A stretch of 7,089 bases of DNA, taken from Verrucomicrobiia bacterium. Its GTDB lineage: Bacteria > Verrucomicrobiota > Verrucomicrobiia > Limisphaerales > Palsa-1400. Below, in pieces: positions 1-6,238 of this stretch. The stretch is from NCBI GenBank assembly GCA_025934545.1, contig JAICXV010000112.1, positions 1-7,089 of the forward strand, written 5' to 3'. Numbering within the stretch: the stretch's first letter is position 1; each line of letters opens with the position of its first letter. Made by a program: the position numbers and the translations under genes. A model generated the notes under the pieces. It was not told where the DNA came from, searched no databases, and saw only the letters and a program-made list of their open reading frames with translations.

Positions 1-295
1 AATCATGGTGATGGATCTCGGTCGCGTCGTCGAACTCGGGCTCGCCAAAGCCGTCGTGCGCAATCCAAAACATCCGTATACGCAGGCATTGATTTCGGCG
101 GTGCCGGTGGTTGATTCGGATTCGCATACTTCGCGAATCATGCTCTCGGGCGAAATGCCGTCGCCGATCAATCCGCCGTCAGGTTGTCCATTTCATCCGC
201 GTTGTCCGATGGCTGAGCCGCGGTGTCACACAGAAGTGCCTGAACTGCGGGAAATTTCGCCGGGACATTGGGCGGCATGTCATTTTGCGAAATGA
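1..295 (+). CDS. Oligopeptide/dipeptide ABC transporter ATP-binding protein, OppF/DppF type (C-terminal fragment)
   Basis: This is the last 97 codons or so of a gene that begins left of the window; the reading frame is open from base 2 and stops with TGA at 293-295. The fragment starts in the segment after the Walker B/H-loop core ('VMDLGRVVELG') and continues through 'NPKHPYTQALISAVP', a hallmark of Opp/Dpp ATPases. It then enters the C-terminal oligo_HPY extension with 'SPINPPSGCPFHPRCP', which is closer to OppF/DppF than to OppD/DppD. The complete protein would sit on the cytoplasmic face of an inner-membrane peptide importer and hydrolyse ATP. Four cysteines lie in the extension (residues 61, 67, 74 and 92 counted from the ATG at 5). 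In some family members these cysteines bind an iron-sulfur cluster. The nucleotide-binding motifs are outside the window. The ATG at 5 is an internal methionine, not the start. Family confidence is high; peptide specificity cannot be read. Confidence 0.93.
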   Translation, partial: IMVMDLGRVVELGLAKAVVRNPKHPYTQALISAVPVVDSDSHTSRIMLSGEMPSPINPPSGCPFHPRCPMAEPRCHTEVPELREISPGHWAACHFAK

Positions 296-317
296 TCCTT
301 TAGGCCGTTCGCATCCT

Positions 318-347
318 TTGTCAGCTTCGCGCGAAACTTTTTAAAAA
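318..347 (+). promoter_or_regulatory. Possible sigma70-like promoter for the exported Hcp pair
   Basis: TTGTCA at 318-323 matches five of six bases of a -35 box. It is followed 18 bases later by TAAAAA (342-347), a mediocre -10 box with four of six matches. If used, transcription would start near 354 and the leader would run through the hairpin at 434-469 before reaching the Hcp-like genes. Housekeeping promoter consensus in this phylum is poorly known, so this is only a candidate. Confidence 0.25.
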
Positions 348-422
348 TGCGGTGTTTTTATTATCAACGAGCCGCGTGAGGCCAAGGACTACTCAAGCCC
401 GAATCCTGAACGCACATCCCAC

Positions 423-477
423 TGACACCTGCCAGAGCCTTCGCAAACCGAGGGCTCTTCTTCTTTTTTCGGTGTCA
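423..477. repeat. Inverted repeat enclosing the terminator hairpin
   Basis: TGACACC at 423-429 is the exact reverse complement of GGTGTCA at 471-477. The two arms flank the terminator hairpin and its T tract, so the RNA could form an outer 7-bp stem around the inner 10-bp stem. Pairing of the outer arms would close a larger structure that includes the T tract. This might influence termination, but no function is shown. Confidence 0.5.
434..469 (+). terminator. Rho-independent terminator or leader attenuator hairpin
   Basis: A 10-bp stem pairs AGAGCCTTCG (434-443) with CGAGGGCTCT (449-458), with one G-T wobble and a CAAAC pentaloop. It is followed directly by a T-rich tract (459-469, TCTTCTTTTTT). 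This is a classic intrinsic terminator on the plus strand. It lies 138 bases after the ABC ATPase stop and 87 bases before the first Hcp-like start. It could therefore end the peptide-transport operon, or act as an attenuator in the leader of the downstream genes. Confidence 0.75.
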
Positions 478-544
478 TCGGTAACTGTTTACTTCACCGG
501 TTTCTTGACGGTCGCAATGGTAGGTGCCAATAATGACGGACCGT

Positions 545-550
545 AAGGTG
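545..550 (+). promoter_or_regulatory. Ribosome binding site deciding the start of the first Hcp-like gene
   Basis: AAGGTG (545-550) lies six bases before the ATG at 557. A second similar motif, TAGGTG (521-526), lies six bases before an in-frame ATG at 533, so the choice is not absolute. The 557 start is preferred because it gives a compact signal peptide without an unusual N-terminal extension. Confidence 0.5.
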
Positions 551-556
551 CCTTTT

Positions 557-1084
557 ATGCTTTCCCTGAAATCAATTCGACTTTTCCTATTCATTGCGAC
601 TCTTTTGCTCATTGGCCATCCAGCCTTTGCACAAAATTACTTCTTGGACGTCTCGGGTATCCCGGGCGAGTCGACGGTGGCGGCGCATCCGAACACAATT
701 GCTGCATCGTCATTTTCTTTGAGCGTCACCAATCCGGGAACTGGCGTCGTGTTTTCAGATCTGGCAGTCACGAAAGCTCTTGATAAATCTTCGCCGCCAC
801 TTTTCCTGGCGTCGGCACAAGGCACCAACCTGGCCTCGGTGATCCTATATGTGCAAAAAACGGGCTCTGGTGCTACCCCTTTTGACTACTACACCATCAA
901 ACTGACGAACGCTAAAGTCTCCAGCATCTTTCAGAACGGCAGCTCCGGAAACCCAACCAGCGAGACCGTGACATTTCGGTATCAGCGAATTGAAATTGAT
1001 TACGTTGGGCAGAATCCCAATACCGGTCAGCTGCTGCCGCCCGTCGTGATGCGATGGGACCTGACGACCAACCAAACGTTCTAA
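557..1084 (+). CDS. Sec-exported Hcp-like protein (type VI secretion tube protein fold)
   Basis: From the ATG at 557 this encodes 175 residues. Residues 1-25 are a textbook signal peptide: a short positive region, the hydrophobic stretch 'LFLFIATLLLIG', and a cleavage site AFA|Q. The mature part of about 150 residues matches Hcp throughout: 'IPGEST' near residue 35 followed by a conserved His, 'VFSDLAVTKALDKSSP' (65-80), the 'LFLASAQGT' strand, 'PFDYYTIKL', 'SETVTFRYQRIEIDY' (135-149) and a C-terminal 'MRWDL..N'. Known Hcp proteins form hexameric rings that stack into the type VI tube and lack a signal peptide; this one should go to the periplasm or outside. No cysteine is present after cleavage. 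Its neighbour 7 bases downstream is a homologue, so they are probably co-transcribed and may act together. Alternative in-frame starts are GTG 524 and ATG 533. Fold assignment is strong; the role is unknown, and database names such as 'T6SS tube protein' are probably misleading. Confidence 0.88.
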   Translation: MLSLKSIRLFLFIATLLLIGHPAFAQNYFLDVSGIPGESTVAAHPNTIAASSFSLSVTNPGTGVVFSDLAVTKALDKSSPPLFLASAQGTNLASVILYVQKTGSGATPFDYYTIKLTNAKVSSIFQNGSSGNPTSETVTFRYQRIEIDYVGQNPNTGQLLPPVVMRWDLTTNQTF

Positions 1085-1091
1085 TCCGGTC

Positions 1092-2495
1092 ATGCGATCC
1101 AAAAGACCGCAGCCGCACGAGGGCGATTTGCTTGCTTCATGCGTGTTCCCGCACGTCCTGCTTCGTGCGTTCGTGATACTCGCGTGCCTGGGCGCTTTCA
1201 TCGTTCGTGCCGATTACTCGGTCTACATGTTTATCCAGAACATTCCCGGCGAGGTGACCGATGTCGGGCACACGAACTGGATCGCGTTGGATTCGATTTC
1301 TCAACAACAAGTCAGCCAGCTCATCGCGCCCGGTGTAAAAAGTTACACTTTTGACGTAAACAAAAATTTGGACAAATCATCGCCGCTTCTCATGTTGAGT
1401 GCTGCGCAAGGAACGCAGGTTGCGCAGGTCCATCTTCAGATGGTCGACAAATTAAACGCGAATCATGTCTACGACATGTTCCTGACCAGGCCTTTTGTGA
1501 CTGGCGTTTCACAGGCCAGTTCGGACCAGGTATTGGAGAACGTTTCTTTCAAATTCGATCAGATCACCTGGACGTACACTTACACGACTGGCACCGGCAA
1601 ACCACAGACGGCCACGGCGACGTACGATCTTACGCAAACGAACGCGCTCGCGAACCAAACTTATCAAGGTAATGGGAATACAAACTCCGGCGGCGCGATC
1701 GGCGGCGGGACACTCGTGTTCACAAACGACGCTTACACTGTCTACGGCACATTCACGAAAGGGGCTGGCACTTTTTCCAATGCGCTCGTGCTCTATATCG
1801 ATAATGGCACGGGAGGTTTTTCAGACACTTCCGGTTTTAATGACAGCGCAGATGCGATCACCCGGGCGGTTTCAGGCGTCGACGGCGGCGGTAATCGCAG
1901 TCCGCTGACGTTCACTAATGCCGCGAAGCCGTTCTCGCCATCTTACGCGATTGCACTCGCACCGATTGTCGGCGCTGGTTCCGGAAACATCTATCAACTG
2001 CAAAACGGCAATGTTGGCAGCCAACGTTATATCGGCTCTGCCAATTTGACTCCTCTTGGAACGGGCAATGCCTACACCTACAAATTTTCTTTTGGCATGT
2101 CGCAAGTTGGACTACCAGCTTTCAACGGCCAGTCGTTCCGATTCCTCGGCACATACGTGACAACAACAGGCGCGCGTTCCACCGAAGCGATTGGCGGCAA
2201 CGTTAGCGGTCTCGCCGGCTGGAACCCATTTTCAACAATCGATGTTGCGACTTATACGATCACCGCTCCCGCTGCCACCGCCGTCGCCATCACCATGACT
2301 TACGATCCACAAGCTGCGACTCTGACTTTTTCGTGGCCAGAGACGTCAACGCCGTATGTATTGCAACAAAACGCTGACCTCAATACTACGCAGTGGGCAA
2401 CGGTGACGAACCAGCCAACGGTGATCGGGAACCAAAATCAGGTTGTCGTTCCTGCGTCGCCGACGTCGGTAAATTTCTATCGTTTGAAATATTGA
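1092..2495 (+). CDS. Exported multidomain protein: Hcp-like domain, DOMON/CBM9-like domain, verrucomicrobial C-terminal domain
   Basis: This encodes 467 residues from the ATG at 1092. A signal peptide ends near residue 40 (hydrophobic 'AFVILACLGAFIV', site VRA|D). Residues 41-192 are a diverged Hcp-like domain aligning with the upstream gene: 'IPGE' at 51-54, His60, 'LDKSSPLLMLSAAQGT' (93-108), 'ENVSFKF' (149-155) and 'YDLT.TN'. A Gly/Asn-rich linker (193-206) leads to a beta-rich region (about 207-393) with 'ALVLYIDNGTGGF' and 'FSPSYAIAL...NIYQLQNG'. That pattern resembles DOMON/CBM9-type ligand- or sugar-binding domains; this is my inference. Residues 400-467 match a C-terminal domain common in verrucomicrobial secreted proteins ('LTFSWPETSTPYVLQQ', 'NFYRLKY'). 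No catalytic motif is apparent. It is probably an extracellular or surface structural or binding protein working with the upstream Hcp-like protein. The start is uncertain: ATG 1092 has no good Shine-Dalgarno and gives a long n-region, while TTG 1128 has GAGGG four bases upstream. Confidence 0.85.
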   Translation: MRSKRPQPHEGDLLASCVFPHVLLRAFVILACLGAFIVRADYSVYMFIQNIPGEVTDVGHTNWIALDSISQQQVSQLIAPGVKSYTFDVNKNLDKSSPLLMLSAAQGTQVAQVHLQMVDKLNANHVYDMFLTRPFVTGVSQASSDQVLENVSFKFDQITWTYTYTTGTGKPQTATATYDLTQTNALANQTYQGNGNTNSGGAIGGGTLVFTNDAYTVYGTFTKGAGTFSNALVLYIDNGTGGFSDTSGFNDSADAITRAVSGVDGGGNRSPLTFTNAAKPFSPSYAIALAPIVGAGSGNIYQLQNGNVGSQRYIGSANLTPLGTGNAYTYKFSFGMSQVGLPAFNGQSFRFLGTYVTTTGARSTEAIGGNVSGLAGWNPFSTIDVATYTITAPAATAVAITMTYDPQAATLTFSWPETSTPYVLQQNADLNTTQWATVTNQPTVIGNQNQVVVPASPTSVNFYRLKY

Positions 2496-2780
2496 AGGGA
2501 TGACGGACGGCTCGATGGTGCATTTTTCTTAATTGCTGGTTTGATTTGCGTTTTCGATACGACACGGAGTTCCTCGGGAGGATTATAATTAAGTGATTCG
2601 ATTAAACCAGCGATTCGCGGACGAATTCTCACCTCCAGTGAAGAACAATGCGCGTGGGTGGGTCGCTATGTCTTCTTCGGTTTGAAAGTCAGAGGTATCG
2701 TAAAAATCGTTTGCCTCGTGCTGCGTAGGGATTTACGCTCGCAAACTGTCAATACAACGAACTCATAATTTTTAAATTTT
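2496..2780. other. AT-rich non-coding stretch between the Hcp-like gene and the isomerase gene
   Basis: No convincing gene is seen on either strand in these 285 bases. The stretch contains the 12-bp inverted repeat at 2531-2615 with a TATAAT box inside it (2584-2589), and ends in an A/T run (2765-2780) directly before the isomerase start. No canonical terminator follows the Hcp-like gene: the T-rich run at 2523-2530 lacks a clear stem before it. The stretch probably holds the isomerase promoter. Confidence 0.6.
2531..2615. repeat. 12-bp inverted repeat with a TATAAT box in its loop
   Basis: AATTGCTGGTTT (2531-2542) pairs with AAACCAGCGATT (2604-2615), 11 Watson-Crick pairs plus one G-T. Between the arms lie a small hairpin (TCCT/AGGA, 2571-2582) and a perfect TATAAT (2584-2589). 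No good -35 box stands 16-18 bases upstream of that TATAAT. The structure could be an operator pair, a 3' stabilising stem for the Hcp-like transcript, or part of the isomerase promoter. Confidence 0.4.
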
Positions 2781-3812
2781 ATGGCTGACTCTGTTTTTCA
2801 TCCCTCGATCGAAGGCGCCCAGCACGGCGCGAAGTCTCTTGGCGATTTTCTTGATTATGCCCGCGTGTCCGGCGCGAAAGGTGCGCAGCCGTCCAACTAC
2901 ATGCTGCAATCCGAAAAAGGCTTCAAGAGCGCGAAGGAAATCAAAGAAACGTTCTCGCAACGACACATGAGCCTCGATGGCATCTCGGCACATTGTCCGT
3001 TCTGGGTGCACACGACGGCCTGGACGAATAGCCCGACGGTTCGGCCGTTCCTTCCGCCGGATGTCGCCAAGAAGGATGCGAAGGCGATTGAGAAGTGGTG
3101 CGAAGATTATTTGCTGAAGTTACTCGACCTGTCCGCAGAGCTTGGTGTGAAGATTATGCCGATGTTCTGGGGTGTCGCATTCGGTTGGGAATTGGCCACC
3201 GGTTATCCGTGGGGATTTTGGAAGGGCGGCGATTATGATTTGATTGCGGAGGGCAAGGAACGGTTTGTGAAGAAGACGGCGAAGATCCGCGCGCATGCGA
3301 AGAAGCTCGGTATTTATTTGGCGCATGAAATTCATCCGGGGACGGCGGCGATGTGTGCGGATGATTTCAATATGCTCGTCGATGCTTGTGATGGAGACAA
3401 GGTGCTCGGGGTGAACGCTGATCCATCGCACTGTTGGGAAGGTGAATCGTGGGAGACGCGGTTTCTGAAGGTTGCGCCGCGCATTTATGCGTGCCACGTG
3501 AAAAATTTCGTTATTCGTCCCGGATTGCCTCTTCGGATGATGGAACCGGGCTGGCAGAAGCGTGCGATGCAGTTCTGCGATATTCCCTCAGGTGATTTGA
3601 ACATGACGCGGTATGTCGAATTGCTCATCCATAGCGGGTTCGTGCAACGTTATTGCAAGATCATGGGCAAGCGGACGGCTCCCCTGGTGGTTGAAGCGGA
3701 AAGCGCGTATCGCGATTTGGATGCGACGAGCGCGAATGGGATTGCGTATGTGCGCGATAATCTTTGTTTCCCAATGGCGGCGGGGTCGTTCGAAGAGGGA
3801 ATGGGCGCTTAA
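2781..3812 (+). CDS. Sugar phosphate isomerase/epimerase family protein (AP endonuclease 2-type TIM barrel)
   Basis: A complete 343-residue protein without signal peptide or membrane segment, so cytoplasmic. The sequence follows the xylose-isomerase-like TIM barrel (Pfam AP_endonuc_2). It shows 'ISAHCPF' (68-74, His71), Glu183 in 'LAHEIHPGT', Asp214 and His217 in 'VNADPSHCWEG', His239 in 'YACHVKNF', 'GDLN' (271-274) and Glu305 in 'VVEAES'. Glu183, Asp214, His239 and Glu305 sit where the family binds its divalent metal, so the enzyme looks active. Relatives interconvert keto/aldo sugars or epimerise sugars and inositol derivatives; the substrate cannot be read here. The length is somewhat greater than the common 270-300 residues, with an aromatic-rich insert 'YPWGFWKGGDYD' around 142-153. 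ATG 2781 has no Shine-Dalgarno, only an A/T-rich leader, but no better in-frame start exists. No sugar kinase, dehydrogenase or transporter gene is adjacent. It converges with the next gene 30 bases away. Confidence 0.92.
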   Translation: MADSVFHPSIEGAQHGAKSLGDFLDYARVSGAKGAQPSNYMLQSEKGFKSAKEIKETFSQRHMSLDGISAHCPFWVHTTAWTNSPTVRPFLPPDVAKKDAKAIEKWCEDYLLKLLDLSAELGVKIMPMFWGVAFGWELATGYPWGFWKGGDYDLIAEGKERFVKKTAKIRAHAKKLGIYLAHEIHPGTAAMCADDFNMLVDACDGDKVLGVNADPSHCWEGESWETRFLKVAPRIYACHVKNFVIRPGLPLRMMEPGWQKRAMQFCDIPSGDLNMTRYVELLIHSGFVQRYCKIMGKRTAPLVVEAESAYRDLDATSANGIAYVRDNLCFPMAAGSFEEGMGA

Positions 3813-3822
3813 CGGAACGAAG

Positions 3823-3849
3823 TCGCGCGAAGTGCGCGAAATTTATTTC
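3823..3849 (+). terminator. Possible short terminator hairpin between convergent genes
   Basis: TCGCGC (3823-3828) and GCGCGA (3834-3839) form a perfect 6-bp GC-rich stem with a GAAGT loop, followed by AATTTATTTC (3840-3849). It sits 11 bases after the isomerase stop and touches the end of the minus-strand TIGR03790 gene. The T tract is weak, so termination is plausible but not assured. Confidence 0.4.
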
Positions 3850-5447
3850 GGGCTTGTTCCAGTCGGTGTCCGAACTAGTTGTTCGACCGCTGACATGTCG
3901 GGATAATCCCCACCATGTTTGCGAAATTCTTCGTATTCGGCGCGGGCTTCGTCTTGTTTGCCGAGCGCGAGGAGTTTGTTGATGATGGTGAGGCGCAATC
4001 GAACTTCTTGTTGCGGCGAGGGGTTCAATTTCAATGCCTGGCGATATTCGAAGATCGATGATTCGGGTTTGCCTTGCGCCTGATACAAATCACCAAGTTT
4101 TTCCGTCAACACAGCGCTGGTTTTAGTCGTGGGTTCGGCGTTGAGATATTGAACGAGTTCGCGAAGTGACGACGAACTGGTGGCCATGTTGATGTCAATG
4201 ACTTTGAGGTGCGACCATTCGATGAGCTTGCTGCCGCGACGCGCCAGTTCTTCATGTTGTTCTTGCGCCGGCTTATGGAACGGCCGATAGAGCGGATCGC
4301 CGATGACGGTCGCCTGCCAGGAAACTGCGGGTAGCGCGCTGTAGGCGGCTTCGCCGTAAGTGAAATCGAGCATCATCCAGCGCGTAAAGAAAACGCCCAT
4401 GTCGGGCAAGCCGCCGATGAACGGTTCGTCGACCGCGCCCATGGTTGCGGTCGCTCCTTTGGCGAGCAGCGGACCGCACCAATGGGAATTGGTCGACCGC
4501 AACGTTTGCGCGCTGAAGGAATGCAAATGATAGGCGAATGCGCCGGGCATGAACTCGACTTTATCGCGCGTGAACGGACCGGAGACATCGGTGTCATACC
4601 AACCGCCGTAGAGCGCGATTTGGCTCATCGGAAATGCGCGCGAAAATGTTTCGGGTTTTTTATCGACGACAGTTTCGAAACCGCTTCGTTCAGCAACCGC
4701 GGCGGCGATGAGAAAATTGGTATCGGCATCGGCGAAAACAGTGTTGGTGACGCCGCGCATGTCGAAGTAAGCGCGGCCCCAAAGCCCGTCGCGCTCGGCC
4801 TGCACAGCTTTGTCGACGATACCGCGCGCGATTTCAGCGGTTGGTCCATCAATGCGCGCGACGATGATGATACCGTTCGTCGGATTGAGCGCAGCGCTGT
4901 TAGTGACGCGAAAGAGCGGGTTTCCCAACGGACCGGCGAGAGGAAGGTTTTCATGCGCGTGCGGCAGGAGGGCAAGTTCGGAGTCGACGGCCGCGCCATT
5001 GTTGCGTTGGCCGCCCTGGAGCGCCGGATCGATTTTTTCTTTGATGCTCGGGTCGGCTTCAATCCGTAGCGGAACGCCGTAACACAACACGACGTAACGC
5101 AGTTTGGCATCGGTCATTTTGGAATCGTGAAATGAAAACAGTTTTTGTTTTTCGAGGGATTTGAGGAGCGGGTTTTGTAACTTATCCCGGAAGTCGGCGC
5201 GGGATATATTTTCTGTTTTGGGAAGGGCGAAGCCGAGGACTTGTTGCGATGGAACGTCACGGACCGTTGCGTAATGTTCGGCGACATCTTTGGATTCCGG
5301 CATTGACGAGTTGAAAACGACGACAACGTCGTGGCCGTCATTTGTGGCGAATGAATTGAACGATGACAGGCAAAGGAACGCGGCAATCAGACTGAAGATC
5401 GAAGATAGCAGAGTCGTCGACGACGGACGCAAGTTAAGAGTATTCAC
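3843..5447 (-). CDS. TIGR03790 family exported protein with C-terminal TPR repeats
   Basis: A 534-residue protein starting at GTG 5447, which overlaps the stop of the upstream hydrolase gene. Residues 1-34 form a signal peptide (hydrophobic '[13 protein letters not shown]', site SFA|T). The core, about 39-390, matches the TIGR03790 family of unknown function: '[23 protein letters not shown]' region (41-63), '[14 protein letters not shown]' (116-129), 'VDSELALL' (154-161), '[18 protein letters not shown]' (197-214), 'ALYGGWY' (278-284), '[13 protein letters not shown]' (305-317), '[13 protein letters not shown]' (331-343) and 'GDPLYRPF' (383-390). Residues 446-515 hold two TPR-like helical pairs ('[20 protein letters not shown]' and a second at 482-515), suggesting protein-protein contact. 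It is probably periplasmic or extracellular. The conserved 'HLHS' and 'GATATMG' segments recall the core of caspase/gingipain-like folds, but I see no convincing His/Cys dyad, so peptidase activity is speculation. Family assignment is confident; function is unknown. Confidence 0.88.
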   Translation of the reverse strand: MNTLNLRPSSTTLLSSIFSLIAAFLCLSSFNSFATNDGHDVVVVFNSSMPESKDVAEHYATVRDVPSQQVLGFALPKTENISRADFRDKLQNPLLKSLEKQKLFSFHDSKMTDAKLRYVVLCYGVPLRIEADPSIKEKIDPALQGGQRNNGAAVDSELALLPHAHENLPLAGPLGNPLFRVTNSAALNPTNGIIIVARIDGPTAEIARGIVDKAVQAERDGLWGRAYFDMRGVTNTVFADADTNFLIAAAVAERSGFETVVDKKPETFSRAFPMSQIALYGGWYDTDVSGPFTRDKVEFMPGAFAYHLHSFSAQTLRSTNSHWCGPLLAKGATATMGAVDEPFIGGLPDMGVFFTRWMMLDFTYGEAAYSALPAVSWQATVIGDPLYRPFHKPAQEQHEELARRGSKLIEWSHLKVIDINMATSSSSLRELVQYLNAEPTTKTSAVLTEKLGDLYQAQGKPESSIFEYRQALKLNPSPQQEVRLRLTIINKLLALGKQDEARAEYEEFRKHGGDYPDMSAVEQLVRTPTGTSPK

Positions 5448-6229
5448 GGCGTAATCTCCACTTTGAGCCTATCGTAAGCAAACCAGACGCCTTCGGGCAA
5501 TTCGGCTTGAGCCGAGTCGTGATCGTAATCGTGGGTCAAATGCGTGAAGTAGGTGCGTTTGGCATTGATGCGACGGGCCGCGGTCAAAGCTTCGTCGAGA
5601 CACATGTGCGTGGGATGGACCTCGCGGCGCAAAGCGTCGAGGACGACGACTTCACAGCCGCGAACCTGTTCGATGACGTGAGGCGGCACTTCTTTGCAGT
5701 CGCTCATGTAGGCGAATTGTTTTTTGCCGTTTTGGAAAAAGAGATAGCCGTTGGTGCTGGCGCGGCCGTGCGGCAGTTCGAGCGGATGAATTTCCAGGTC
5801 GCCAATGGTGAACGGGCCGGTGACGACGTGCGGATCGGGCATGAAATAACCTTTAGGAATCGGCTCGTCGGTGAAGGCGTAACGAAAAACGCGTTTCAAA
5901 TCGGTCATCGTGGCTTCGCTCGCGTAAACGGGCAGGCGACCCTCGCGCAGATCGCAAAAGCGACGGCAATCATCCAAGCCCATGATGTGGTCGGCGTGTG
6001 AATGAGTGAAGATCACGGCGTCGAGCCACATGATTTTTTCGCGCAACATCTGAATGCGAAATTCTGGTGTGGTGTCGACGACGATCTTGGCTTTGTCGCT
6101 TGCGACGTAGATGGAAGGACGGAGGCGATTGTTTTTCGGATTAGCCAAAAATTCGGCCGGATATTCTTTGCCGATAAGCGGCACGCCCTGGGAGGTGCCT
6201 GAGCCTAGAAAAGTAAATGAAAGGGACAT
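5444..6229 (-). CDS. Metallo-beta-lactamase-fold hydrolase, PhnP/RNase Z-like
   Basis: A complete 261-residue cytoplasmic protein. It opens with '[13 protein letters not shown]' (5-17), the glycine-rich strand of PhnP/RNase Z-like beta-lactamase-fold enzymes. The metal-binding signature THSHADH is at 75-81 (His76, His78, Asp80, His81), with further ligands His154 ('ELPHG'), Asp177 ('YMSDCKE') and His230 ('[10 protein letters not shown]'). This full set predicts a two-metal phosphodiesterase. Characterised PhnP hydrolyses cyclic ribose phosphates, but no phosphonate (phn) genes are adjacent, so the substrate is open and I give no symbol. The N-terminal loop that carries extra zinc-binding cysteines in E. 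coli PhnP has none here (22-38). The start ATG lies nine bases after the membrane-protein stop and has only a weak GGA upstream. The stop overlaps the start of the TIGR03790 gene by four bases. Confidence 0.9.
   Translation of the reverse strand: MSLSFTFLGSGTSQGVPLIGKEYPAEFLANPKNNRLRPSIYVASDKAKIVVDTTPEFRIQMLREKIMWLDAVIFTHSHADHIMGLDDCRRFCDLREGRLPVYASEATMTDLKRVFRYAFTDEPIPKGYFMPDPHVVTGPFTIGDLEIHPLELPHGRASTNGYLFFQNGKKQFAYMSDCKEVPPHVIEQVRGCEVVVLDALRREVHPTHMCLDEALTAARRINAKRTYFTHLTHDYDHDSAQAELPEGVWFAYDRLKVEITP
5456..5459 (-). promoter_or_regulatory. Shine-Dalgarno for the GTG start of the TIGR03790 gene
   Basis: On the minus strand GGAG (5459-5456) precedes the GTG at 5447-5445 by eight bases. The site lies inside the end of the upstream hydrolase gene. 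The GTG shares bases with that gene's TGA stop (GTGA), which suggests coupled translation. The next in-frame methionine is residue 49, past the signal peptide, so the GTG start is well supported. Confidence 0.65.
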
Positions 6230-6238
6230 CGTCCGTTA

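Noticed and set aside
423..540. Cyclic di-GMP (GEMM-I) riboswitch suggested by GCAAACC and GGTAGG-like words
   Set aside because: The words are in the wrong order and context, and the conserved core and stems of that riboswitch class are not found.
352..546. Open frame of 64 codons in the leader before the first Hcp-like gene
   Set aside because: It runs through the terminator hairpin and its T tract, has no ribosome site at its start, and its translation resembles no protein family.
2478..2635. Minus-strand open frame of about 50 codons starting at a GTG within GGAGGTGAG
   Set aside because: The GGAGG overlaps the GTG itself so it cannot serve as its ribosome site, the frame overlaps the end of the Hcp-like gene, and the product looks like nothing known.
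2628..2637. TCACCTCC, identical to the anti-Shine-Dalgarno of 16S rRNA
   Set aside because: An 8-base match alone is expected by chance and the surrounding sequence does not resemble the end of an rRNA gene.
4482..5069. Plus-strand open frame of 195 codons
   Set aside because: It lies entirely within the well-supported minus-strand TIGR03790 gene; long antisense frames are expected in GC-rich coding DNA, and the translation shows no family motif.
5507..6001. Plus-strand open frame of 164 codons
   Set aside because: It is antisense to the beta-lactamase-fold hydrolase gene, whose full metal-binding motif set proves the minus-strand frame.
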